NCBI GenBank assembly: GCA_013416395.1
Contig: JACCEP010000012.1
Coordinates: 1 to 64,000, forward strand
From: Alcaligenaceae bacterium
GTDB lineage: Bacteria > Pseudomonadota > Gammaproteobacteria > Burkholderiales > Burkholderiaceae_B
Length of the DNA: 64,000 nt
Direction: 5' to 3'
Below the pieces are notes generated by a model. The model was not told where the DNA came from, did not search any database, and saw nothing but the letters and a program-made list of their open reading frames with translations. The translations under genes were made by a program, and so were the position numbers. Each line of letters starts with the position of its first letter. The first letter of the stretch is position 1. Shown one piece after another: positions 31,189 through 38,868 of the stretch.

Positions 31189-31980
31189 TTATCGGTCCAC
31201 CAGGCCATGAAACTCATGCACAACGTATAAGACGGGCTTGTCAGCAATAGTTTCCACAAAGACGTCCACTATGAACGCCTTTTCGAACGGATGTGCAACA
31301 TCGAATAGCATCCGTTTCTTTAGACTATCGCTAGAAAAAACAACTTTGACAGCACTTCGGTTTATGCTCTCGATAACCACCTTGTCACCCGACTTCGCTT
31401 GCTTGTCGTTCCTTGCTTGTGCCCAATACATAACTACGTTCTTTCGTTCGCCGGTCGTTGATGGCTTCATTTCAAGAATGGCGTGACGGATATTATTTTG
31501 TGCAGCGGAGCTATCCTTAGATGAAATAACGTATTGATGTATTACATTTCCATCTCCATTGACGTTAATAGCTCCAACTTCAAGACTGGAGCCGGGGTCC
31601 TTCGCTACCGGCTCAAGGATTTCTATCAGATTTTCCATCGATTTTTTACTGGGAATACCCTCCGGCCAAGTTGGAGGCTTTCGATTAATCGCGAACCAAC
31701 TAATAGCTCTACTGAGATACTCGGTAAAACCAACCACCGAGTTAAAGGCGCCTACATAAAGCAACGCATCCGGCGCTGCAGCCACAAGATGTTGAATAAT
31801 GCTTCCCGCCCGTACCTCTTTGATGTATAGCTTGACCTGCTCCGGGTCACCACAATCTGGGGATGCGCCTATGTATCTTGTATATTCATCGGATAAAGCA
31901 ATCATTGATTGCGCGAGATCTAACAACTCAACGGGAGCTTTATTATTGATCTTGATTTCTAAAGTCATCTCGGAATCCAT
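31189..31980 (-). CDS. Hypothetical protein under SOS-type control
   Basis: This is a 263-residue soluble protein convergent with the CBASS operon. An ATG four codons in (MTLEIKINNKAP) is equally possible. The first half contains a hydrophobic AAAPDALLYVGAFNSVVGF stretch; the second half is beta-rich (KSGDKVVIESINRSAVKVVF, YVVHEFHGLVD). I recognise no family or catalytic motif. A near-perfect LexA box lies 75 bases upstream of the start. Position among defence genes and SOS control make a role in phage or DNA-damage response likely, but its activity is unknown. Confidence 0.65.
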   Translation of the reverse strand: MDSEMTLEIKINNKAPVELLDLAQSMIALSDEYTRYIGASPDCGDPEQVKLYIKEVRAGSIIQHLVAAAPDALLYVGAFNSVVGFTEYLSRAISWFAINRKPPTWPEGIPSKKSMENLIEILEPVAKDPGSSLEVGAINVNGDGNVIHQYVISSKDSSAAQNNIRHAILEMKPSTTGERKNVVMYWAQARNDKQAKSGDKVVIESINRSAVKVVFSSDSLKKRMLFDVAHPFEKAFIVDVFVETIADKPVLYVVHEFHGLVDR

Positions 31981-32054
31981 ACCTGCCTCTTTGCGTCGAT
32001 TGTTTAGTGAATGCTACCAAATATGGCGACAGTGGAGCGCGCAGAGCGGTTAAC

Positions 32055-32070
32055 CTGTATTTATATACAG
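32055..32070. promoter_or_regulatory. LexA (SOS) box
   Basis: CTGTATTTATATACAG fits the consensus CTGT-N8-ACAG with an AT-only centre. On the minus strand it reads TACTGTATATAAATACAG, close to the strongest LexA sites. It lies upstream of the minus-strand unknown gene. The remaining bases up to 32315 hold no supported gene. Confidence 0.8.
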
Positions 32071-32315
32071 TATTTTATCTGATGCTTACATTTTATGTGT
32101 AGTCAGATACGCGAGATCCATCACCAACACGCATGCATCAAGGCCTTACTGTGTGGTCAAATCGAAATTATTTCAGGTTGGCCAATTTTCTGCGGCGCTT
32201 CTAATTTGACGCTGATTCAGGATTTGCGCGATCAGTCCTCCTTGGGTCATTCTCAACCTATACAGAAGGCTGGTTCACTCTGCGCTTACAATCAGCATGA
32301 GTTCGGCATTGCTTT

Positions 32316-32693
32316 CTAGACCATCACGTCTCTGTCGGTGAAAATTGAAGCAATTGTGGCCGGCTCAGCCTTGATATTTGTTTTTCGTCTGATTTCCTCA
32401 AGGGCCAGTTCTATCCTGTAATCTTCAATATTCTTGAGCATTGCTTCTATAGGTACCGTGAATTCTTCATCGCTGTTTTTGGCGAACAGAATATGCATGA
32501 CAGCGGCGAGGGGCAGAGACAGGTAGCTTTCACTCTCAGCGTCCTCGGGGTCTTGCTCCCCATCAAAGCATCGTTCTATGTTCTGTTGAATTTCTGCCAA
32601 CCAGTAATCGCTAAGATTAGACGGCAATGTTGCCTCTGGTCCTGAACGTAGAACTTCCTCTTGAAATCGTTGAAGTACGTGTTTTCCGCTCAT
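32316..32693 (-). CDS. Hypothetical acidic protein
   Basis: This is a 125-residue, acidic, mostly helical protein (for example DYWLAEIQQNIERCFDGEQD) with a good GGAGGAA-type sequence before its ATG. No family is recognised. It lies between the LexA box and the integrase remnant, on the same strand as the SOS-linked unknown gene but 335 bases upstream of it, so cotranscription is uncertain. Confidence 0.55.
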   Translation of the reverse strand: MSGKHVLQRFQEEVLRSGPEATLPSNLSDYWLAEIQQNIERCFDGEQDPEDAESESYLSLPLAAVMHILFAKNSDEEFTVPIEAMLKNIEDYRIELALEEIRRKTNIKAEPATIASIFTDRDVMV

Positions 32694-32828
32694 CTATTCC
32701 TCCTCGGCCTTATGGCGGGTGTCAGCGTATTTGAAAGCAACAGCAGAAGAAAGTGGGCCTGAGCTTAACTGTTTGGAACGATAGTCGTAGCTTAGATGTC
32801 TTGCCGGAAATCTTCAAGGTTGGGCTCG

Positions 32829-33216
32829 TCATCCTCCGTTGTTGTTGAGTTTGTCTAGCTTTCTGACTAAGCATTCTGCTCTAAGGTGCGTATACCGCTT
32901 CAACATCTGCATAGACTTATGCCTGCTGATCGCGGCCACCTCCTGATCTGACAACCGGGCCTCCACCAAACGGCTAACCGCTCCATGCTGCAGATCATGA
33001 AATCAAAAATCCGTCAGGCCAGCTGCTTTCGTCCATGTTTTATTAAATAGATATGATCTCCGAGCCCCATTCCGGCCCAGCTCACCAAAGAAAACCAGAT
33101 CGTTCTTCGGTGGCCGCAACGGATGATCCGACGCCACCTGAAACGTACTTGTAGCAGCTTTGGTCAGAGGTACGATACGTGGCGACGAGTTCTTGGTATT
33201 TTCAGATCTGGAAGTG
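32829..33216 (-). pseudogene. C-terminal remnant of a tyrosine integrase
   Basis: This stretch is a diverged copy of the last third of the integrase at 35415-36479, with the same [15 protein letters not shown] and [10 protein letters not shown] blocks. A TGA replaces the Arg codon in DFRFHDL, and the catalytic HDLRH has become HDLQH. The N-terminal two thirds are missing. It directly precedes the 5' end of the intron-containing tRNA-Leu gene, so it is probably the trace of an earlier element of the same family. Confidence 0.8.
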
Positions 33217-33223
33217 TTTGCCG

Positions 33224-33253
33224 TTGCTCTTGTCGCAATTCGATACAGATAAT
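33224..33253 (+). promoter_or_regulatory. Promoter of intron-containing tRNA-Leu
   Basis: TTGCTC and GATAAT are separated by 18 bases and end 19 bases before the tRNA 5' end. The fit to sigma-70 is moderate, but the placement is right for a tRNA promoter. Confidence 0.5.
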
Positions 33254-33272
33254 GATAAAGTGCTGTGGACGT

Positions 33273-33589
33273 GCCCGAGTGGTGAAATTGGTAGACGCAG
33301 GGGACTCAGAACAAATTGAGCCCTTAGAGAGAAATCTTTGAGGTGAAGCCCGTCAAACTCGGCGAAGGCCCTGGATAATAATATCCGAGCTAATACCGAG
33401 CCAAGCCTGGTCTGACTGACGACAGGAAGGTGTAGAGAGCAGACGGCGGGCACCTAAGGTCGAAAGACTAAGGTGAAGGCGTGCTCCAGACCACGAACAT
33501 TGTCCTATGGACAATGGCGGCGAAAGCCGAAGTGGTAAGAAAATCCCCCGCCGCGAGGCGTGCCGGTTCGATTCCGGCCTCGGGCACCA
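33273..33589 (+). tRNA. tRNA-Leu(CAA) split by a group I intron
   Basis: The exons 33273-33307 and 33540-33589 join to a complete leucine tRNA: acceptor GCCCGAG/CTCGGGC, D arm with GGTGAAATTGGTAGAC, anticodon loop CTCAAAA, long variable arm CGCCGCGAGGCG, T arm GGTTCGATTCC and encoded CCA. The joined sequence differs from the intact tRNA-Leu(CAA) at 36615-36699 by one acceptor pair and one variable-arm base. The acceptor change is compensated on both strands (A-T for G-C), so the gene has been kept functional. The intron interrupts the anticodon between positions 34 and 35. Confidence 0.93.
33308..33539 (+). ncRNA. Group I self-splicing intron (IC3 type) in tRNA-Leu
   Basis: The 232-nt intron has the conserved core of small bacterial tRNA introns. 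P1 pairs exon GGG(A)CTC with guide GAGCCC at 33318-33323. Blocks TCAAACTCGGCGAA, CCGAGCCAAGC, GAAGGTGTAGAGAG, CACCTAAGG and GGTGAAGGC match, in order, the Azoarcus tRNA-Ile intron as I remember it. P7 is GAGCA (33437) with TGCTC (33482), a covarying version of GACTA/TAGTC there. The start ATTGAGCCC..AGAGAGAAATC also recalls cyanobacterial tRNA-Leu(UAA) introns. The last base is G, as required. There is no homing endonuclease. At the 5' splice site the usual U-G pair is C-G. Confidence 0.92.
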
Positions 33590-33795
33590 ATGAATTTTGA
33601 TGCTGAGATTTGTTTTTTGGTTAGTAATCGGCCAGAAGAGGATAGCGGCTTGAATCGATCAAATATCCGTCGAGCAATTCATCAGGTGTTCGTAAATTTT
33701 CGCTAGTAGCGCTACATTGTTTTGTATTGAGTTGTCCCACTCTTCAGTTTTTTTACTGTTTACCCCTCATCAACCACATCACTACTCGTCGAGCC

Positions 33796-34851
33796 ATGTC
33801 TTATAAATCGCTAAATCTAGAACAGGTCAATATCGGCGAGGCCATACATCAGTTTGCGCAAGAGCACGGTGGAAAGGTTGTCGGGCCGATAGAAAAACCA
33901 CGATTTGATGAGTTTCAACTATGTCTTGAAGGGCAAAAACCGGCGCTGCTGCATCTATACAAAAATAAGGATGGCAGCACAACCTTAATGCCGTCTGTAG
34001 GGCAAAATCAGGCTCTTTCGGAAGAACTCGCGAAGTATGTCGTCGCAATCACAAGTCGTCAGGACGCAGAGAGAAGACCGTTGACCCTTGGGAGTCTGCC
34101 GCAGGATACATGGGATTTCCTTCGTGAGTTTCTGGAGTCAAATGGGTGTGAAATTCAAGATCAACCTCTACAGCATGGGGTAAGAATTAGCGTTATAGGC
34201 CCTCAGCGAGACCAAGTGTTCCTGCACCGATATAACAGTGGCAAGTTTATGATGCAAGGACGGCCTATGGCGGTATATGCTATGGTTTCCTCTCTCCTTG
34301 CCGAATTGCATGAAGACAAGCGAGAGGTTCTCCAGGCCCAGCTCGAAGTAGTGCAGGTAGGTACAAACGTGGATGACCTCTATGAGGAATTGCAGCAACA
34401 CCTTCCAACTGCTGCGGCTTACTTGGGTGATACAGGGTGTGCTGTGATTGCGCCGGCTTTGGCATTAGTAAAAATTGCAGGGGCGCTCCCGGACTTTTCT
34501 TTCGTAGCCTTCCCTGCCCTCCGAGGGCTGGAGTTTTATATGAAGCAGCTGCTTGTGGACAATCAGCATCCGGTTTCAGCGAAGCAAGGTCTGGGCGCGT
34601 TCTTCACGCAGCAGGGCGCTTTGCTGTCTGGTTGTGCGGCAAAGATAGGATGCTCTTCTACGATATATGCGTTAGAAACGTCGTACGCTTTGCATGGTAA
34701 GCACCGCAATGGGCTTTTCCACGCGGATGGACAGATTCCGGTAATGACCCGTATTGTTGAAGAAAAAAGGGAGGCTACCGATATTGTTTATAACGTTCTT
34801 CGTACAATCGAAGTGACCTACGCGGCCATACCCCAAAAGACACTGCAATGA
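33796..34851 (+). CDS. rnlA: RnlA-family toxin (RNase LS)
   Basis: This is a 351-residue protein read from MSYKSLNLEQVNIGEA. RnlA is an endoribonuclease of a type II toxin-antitoxin system that degrades mRNA after phage infection shuts off the antitoxin. Two TBP-like N-terminal repeats are seen as FQLCLEGQKPALLHLYKNKD and ISVIGPQRDQVFLHRYNSGK. The C-terminal HEPN-like catalytic region has FVAFPALRGLEFYMKQLL and SYALHGKHRNGLFHAD; the R....H pair in KHRNGLFH suits the nuclease. It overlaps the antitoxin gene by four bases. Confidence 0.8.
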   Translation: MSYKSLNLEQVNIGEAIHQFAQEHGGKVVGPIEKPRFDEFQLCLEGQKPALLHLYKNKDGSTTLMPSVGQNQALSEELAKYVVAITSRQDAERRPLTLGSLPQDTWDFLREFLESNGCEIQDQPLQHGVRISVIGPQRDQVFLHRYNSGKFMMQGRPMAVYAMVSSLLAELHEDKREVLQAQLEVVQVGTNVDDLYEELQQHLPTAAAYLGDTGCAVIAPALALVKIAGALPDFSFVAFPALRGLEFYMKQLLVDNQHPVSAKQGLGAFFTQQGALLSGCAAKIGCSSTIYALETSYALHGKHRNGLFHADGQIPVMTRIVEEKREATDIVYNVLRTIEVTYAAIPQKTLQ

Positions 34852-35237
34852 AGGCGAATAGAGGCTACTCACTTCAGAAAGGCCCCTCGGAGGCCTACCC
34901 TGTTATAAGCTTCTCACTAACCAGTGAGCGGCCAGAGGTTTTTTTACCTAAAGTCGAACGGGAGCTCAAGAAAAAAGCTTTTCGGGGTACAGTCCTTGTC
35001 GATACATTAGCTTGTAATGGTATGACCTCACGCCGATTCTTCGTGGGCGAGTTCGACGGAGAGCAGTTGAGGCGATCATCTTTTAAAGTGCTTCCCCCAT
35101 CGCGTCTGGACGCGGCGACTCAGCATTTTTGCTTACGGTTTTATGTGTCGCGCTTAAGTGATCTGGAGAACTCGGTCTTGACCGCTGTGCAGCGTTTTAA
35201 GCTCAAGCGCGATGCATCTCGCGTTGGCGGCGCATGA
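34848..35237 (+). CDS. rnlB: RnlB-like antitoxin
   Basis: This is a 129-residue product encoded directly after RnlA with an ATGA overlap. RnlB family proteins are about 120-125 residues and carry a central strand like GTVLVDTLACNGMTSRRFFV followed by an FDG turn, which fits. It neutralises RnlA. Sequence similarity is moderate; the position gives most of the support. Confidence 0.7.
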   Translation: MKANRGYSLQKGPSEAYPVISFSLTSERPEVFLPKVERELKKKAFRGTVLVDTLACNGMTSRRFFVGEFDGEQLRRSSFKVLPPSRLDAATQHFCLRFYVSRLSDLENSVLTAVQRFKLKRDASRVGGA

Positions 35238-35414
35238 GGTAAAAGGGCGGGGGTCCGACCGCGATGAGCCTTCGCTCAGAGATTGCATCTGAATTTGGTA
35301 ACACCATTTATCGTTCTAGCTATTCAGCATCTGCAGAGGCTGGAGCCGAGCAAAGTCTGAAGTCATGCGGCGGCAGGCGGGAGTAGAGTAAGGTACGGCG
35401 TATGATGCCTAACA

Positions 35415-36479
35415 CTATGTAAGCCTATCCAACTTCCCTACCAAATCCTCAGCCCGCAAATGCGTATACCGCTTCAACATCTGCATAGACTTATGCCCGC
35501 TGATCGCAGCTACTTCCTGATCTGACAGCCCGGCCTCTACCAGTCGGCTAACCGCTTCATGCCGCAGATCATGGAATCGAAAATCCACCAGGTCGGCCGT
35601 TTTCTTCGCATCAATCCATGCTTTATCAAACAAATAAGGCCGTCGGACTCCATCACGACCGGGCTCACCAAAGAACACCAGATCAGTCTCAGGTGGCCGC
35701 AACGGGTTATCTAGTGCAGCCTGAAATGTGCTTGTTGCGGCCTTGGTTAACGGCACAGTACGTGGTGATGAGTTCTTGGTGTGTTCCAGTCTAACGACAC
35801 GCTTTTGCATATCCACCTGGCCAACCCGCACCCCGGCAATTTCCGACAGGCGCATCCCAGTTTCCAATGCGATCCGCACTATCCAGCTAAACATCGGATT
35901 CGAATAAGCATCTACTGCGGTTAGTAGCCGTATAGTCTCTGCCGGTGTCAGCCGTCGATTACGTCCAGCACCCGGAGCAGGGCGGCGAATATTGGACACG
36001 GGATTGAATGGCAGTCCAATGCCCCATTCCTTGATCGCAACGGTGAATAGGTGGCCAAGCAGAGCCAACTCCAGCCGTACAGTGTTATTGCTACGCGGAA
36101 CGCGCTTGCCCTCCGCATCTTCATCACCAGCCAGGCGCGCATCACGGTACTGGGCCACAATATCAGCACTTAAGCTAGCGAGCGAATATTTACCCAAATG
36201 CTTTATCAGCGCCTGGGACTTCTTATGTTCGCCAATTTGGGTTGATGCTCGCTTAGTTGGGGTAACTTCTCGCAGATAACGCTTCAGCGCCGCCTCAACA
36301 GTCGTCCGTTCAGCCGGTGCACGATGTATGTACATTCCGCGTACCATTTCATCTTCAGTACGACGCGCCCAGTCTTCGGCGTCTCTTTTAGTACGGAACG
36401 TTTTGGCGGTAGCAGGCCAGCCAGTTTTCCGGATTAGTGCCTTCCAGGTGCCGGAAGGAGTCTTGACGATAGTAGCCAT
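35415..36479 (-). CDS. int: Tyrosine recombinase / integrase of the element
   Basis: This is a 354-residue site-specific recombinase. An N-terminal arm-binding domain (residues 1-50) precedes a core-binding SAM-like domain. The catalytic domain has all residues: R210 in TGMRLSEIA, K235 in HTKN, H303 and R306 in FHDLRH, H329 in SGHKS and nucleophile Y338 in KRYTH. It lies 135 bases from the intact tRNA-Leu and is oriented as usual for tRNA-targeting islands. No excisionase gene is adjacent. A broken second copy is present 2.6 kb to the left. Confidence 0.93.
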   Translation of the reverse strand: MATIVKTPSGTWKALIRKTGWPATAKTFRTKRDAEDWARRTEDEMVRGMYIHRAPAERTTVEAALKRYLREVTPTKRASTQIGEHKKSQALIKHLGKYSLASLSADIVAQYRDARLAGDEDAEGKRVPRSNNTVRLELALLGHLFTVAIKEWGIGLPFNPVSNIRRPAPGAGRNRRLTPAETIRLLTAVDAYSNPMFSWIVRIALETGMRLSEIAGVRVGQVDMQKRVVRLEHTKNSSPRTVPLTKAATSTFQAALDNPLRPPETDLVFFGEPGRDGVRRPYLFDKAWIDAKKTADLVDFRFHDLRHEAVSRLVEAGLSDQEVAAISGHKSMQMLKRYTHLRAEDLVGKLDRLT

Positions 36480-36512
36480 TCGGGCTCCAGATGATGCTCA
36501 ACGCTTCACCAC

Positions 36513-36529
36513 TGTACCGAAACTGTACC
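36513..36529. promoter_or_regulatory. CTGTACC direct repeats near right end of element
   Basis: Two TGTACC units 11 bp apart lie between the integrase start and the tRNA gene. They resemble the TGTAC cluster at the left end and may be integrase arm sites that also autoregulate int. Confidence 0.4.
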
Positions 36530-36614
36530 TAACTCGCAATCTTGGAAAATCCCCCAGTATTGGGGTAGAGGTCTGAATTCAGTTAAATGCTTGTAAACAA
36601 TAAGAATTTTAAGC

Positions 36615-36699
36615 TGGTGCCCGGGGCCGGAATCGAACCGGCACGCCTTGCGGCGGGGGATTTTGAGTCCCCTGCGTCTACCAATTTCACCACCCGGGC
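36615..36699 (-). tRNA. tRNA-Leu(CAA), right attachment site
   Basis: This is a complete 85-nt leucine tRNA with encoded CCA: acceptor GCCCGGG/CCCGGGC, anticodon loop CTCAAAA giving CAA, and a class II variable arm. Its 3' half is repeated at 14097-14149, marking it as the integration target of the element. It is uninterrupted, in contrast to the intron-bearing copy at 33273. Confidence 0.97.
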
Positions 36700-36800
36700 A
36701 ATTCAGACAGTCGTTCTGTGGAGCACAGAACGTGGCAGGAAGGCGTAATTATATACGCACTATAAAAATTTGCTTGGATCACCCCCAAACAATGCTTTTC

Positions 36801-38846
36801 TTACAACGAAACCAGTCGTCGCATCCAGTCCAGCAGCACCGTGGGCAAGGCTTCAGGGCGGCTTAGTAGCGCGTATTGCCGCGCACCAAAGACCGCAGGC
36901 AAATACTTAGCGGCCTGCCTGTCTATGGTCAGGCAAAACGGGAACACACCCTGCATTTTGGCTTCGTCCACGGCGCGGCGCATGTCGTCGACGCCGTAGC
37001 GGCCTTCGTAGTGGTCCACGTCGTTGGGTTTGCCGTCTGACAGCAGTAGCAGCAATCGATGCTTGGCGGGTTGCTTCATCAGCATGGTGGTGGCGTGGCG
37101 CAGGGCAGCGCCGGCGCGGGTGTATTGCTGGGGTTCGAGCGCGGCAATGCGTTGGGCGATGGTGTTGTTGTAGGTTTCGGTAAAGCCTTTGATGGTGCTT
37201 ACGGTAACGTGGTCGGGGCCATTGCCTGAAAACGCCTGTATGGAATAGGGCTCGCCCATGCGGTCCAGGGCAATGGCCACCAGCAGCAAGGCTTCGCGTT
37301 CTACGTCGATGATGCGGCGGTTGTCGGCAAGGTATGAGTCTGTCGACCCGCTTATGTCGATTAGTAGCATGATGGCCATGTCGCGGGCCTGTGTGCGTTG
37401 TTGCTGGTACAGGGCCTGGGGCATGGGCAGGCCAGAGCGCACATCAGCCGCGCCTTCTATATAGGCGTCCAGGTCGATGTCGTCGCCGTCCAGCTGGCGG
37501 CGCAGCAGCTGGCGGTCGGCGCGCAGCATTTCAAAGCGTTTGCGTATGGTGTCCAGTATGGTTTTGTGGCTGGCCAGGGTTTTGTCTATCCAAGCTTGGG
37601 GGCCCAGGTCGGCGGTAAGCAGGCGCACGGTGGCGCCGGGGTGATGGTAGCCGTTAATACGGTAGTCCCACTCGGGGTAGTGCAAGGCTTCCAGTGTGGT
37701 GGCCTGGGGTGCCGTCTGGGTGGTGCTGCGTTTGTCGGGTGGGTCTTCAGACAGCAGCACTTCTTTGGGTTTGCCGGGGCTGGTAATCAGGCGTGCTTCG
37801 GGCAGTTCTGAAAGCGCGTCGGCGTAGTCTTCGGCAGAGGTCTGTTGGTCGCGGTCTGTGGGGCGTTGCATGCCCATGGGATCTTCGGCTTTTTCCAGGG
37901 GCTCGCCGGGCTGCACCATAATCATGCCGGGGTCGTCGTTGTCGTCTTCGCTTTCTTCGGCTTTGCGTTCTTTGGGGCGGCGCTGCATGCGGGCGCTGCG
38001 CGAGCTGTCTGCCTTTTCATCGTCGCCGTCATCAGCTCCCGCTTGTTGCTGCGTAAGCTCGCCAAAGTCATCGGGCGGCAGCAGCTCGCCCGTCCACCAG
38101 TCTTTGTGCAAGGCGTGGGTATGCGGGGGTTTGGCTTTGGGGCCTGCTTTGTTCAGCATGGCCCGGGCCAAGGCCCGTGCGGCGCTCAGGCTTTGTTCTG
38201 GCGTCTCACACAGCGGCAAGCCGGGCACAACGCCGCTCACAGGCTGTTGCAGCACCGAGCGCACGTAGCCTTCAATGGGACGGCATAAGGGCGGTTGTCG
38301 CCCCACCTCTGGTCTGGCATTCAAAGCCCACTCACGTAAGTGGTCTATGGATCGCGCCATGCCGGGCAGGGTGGCGGCCAGGGCCTGGTCGCAGGCGTAG
38401 GCTTCCAGGATCAGGTACAGGGCGCAGGTGATGGGGCAGCCTGTACCTGCTATGGCCTGGGCGCTGCCGCGTTGTAGTCGCATGGCCTGCAACAGTGCCA
38501 TGGCGCGGTAGCGTTCCAAGGCAATGGCCATGTCGGTGGTGCCGACGTTGCCGGGCAGCCAGATGTGGGTGCCGTTGGTGGCGGGCACGGCGTGGGGCGA
38601 TTGCCGTATGTCGTGTCGCCTGAATAGTCTGGTTAGTACGGTAGGGATGGCGGGTGCCGAGGCCACGCGCAGCGTGGGGCTGTCGTTGAAGATGGCGGTA
38701 ATCAGCAGGTCAAGGCGGGGTGATACTTCAGCCAGAATAATCGGGCTTGCCTCGGTGCGATCACCGCGTCGCCGCAGCCATAGTTGGCGGGCGTAAATGG
38801 TGGCGTGGCGCGCAGCGTCCTGCAGGACGTCTTCGGCTTCAGCCAT
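36801..38846 (-). CDS. norD: Nitric oxide reductase activation protein NorD
   Basis: This is a 681-residue protein with a C-terminal von Willebrand factor A domain; the metal-ion site reads MLLIDISGSTDSY (DISGS) near residue 495, followed by AGAALRHATTML and LLLLSDGKPNDVDHYEG. NorD works with the AAA protein NorQ to insert metal or activate the NorCB complex. The central acidic linker (ADDGDDEKADSSR region) is longer than in many homologues. It is the last gene of a norC-norB-norQ-norD operon. Confidence 0.93.
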   Translation of the reverse strand: MAEAEDVLQDAARHATIYARQLWLRRRGDRTEASPIILAEVSPRLDLLITAIFNDSPTLRVASAPAIPTVLTRLFRRHDIRQSPHAVPATNGTHIWLPGNVGTTDMAIALERYRAMALLQAMRLQRGSAQAIAGTGCPITCALYLILEAYACDQALAATLPGMARSIDHLREWALNARPEVGRQPPLCRPIEGYVRSVLQQPVSGVVPGLPLCETPEQSLSAARALARAMLNKAGPKAKPPHTHALHKDWWTGELLPPDDFGELTQQQAGADDGDDEKADSSRSARMQRRPKERKAEESEDDNDDPGMIMVQPGEPLEKAEDPMGMQRPTDRDQQTSAEDYADALSELPEARLITSPGKPKEVLLSEDPPDKRSTTQTAPQATTLEALHYPEWDYRINGYHHPGATVRLLTADLGPQAWIDKTLASHKTILDTIRKRFEMLRADRQLLRRQLDGDDIDLDAYIEGAADVRSGLPMPQALYQQQRTQARDMAIMLLIDISGSTDSYLADNRRIIDVEREALLLVAIALDRMGEPYSIQAFSGNGPDHVTVSTIKGFTETYNNTIAQRIAALEPQQYTRAGAALRHATTMLMKQPAKHRLLLLLSDGKPNDVDHYEGRYGVDDMRRAVDEAKMQGVFPFCLTIDRQAAKYLPAVFGARQYALLSRPEALPTVLLDWMRRLVSL

Positions 38847-38868
38847 GGCACAGCTCCTTCAGGGGGTA

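Noticed and set aside
37398-38288. Long plus-strand frames across norD
   Set aside because: They are antisense to the well-conserved norD and arise from its GC-rich third codon positions.
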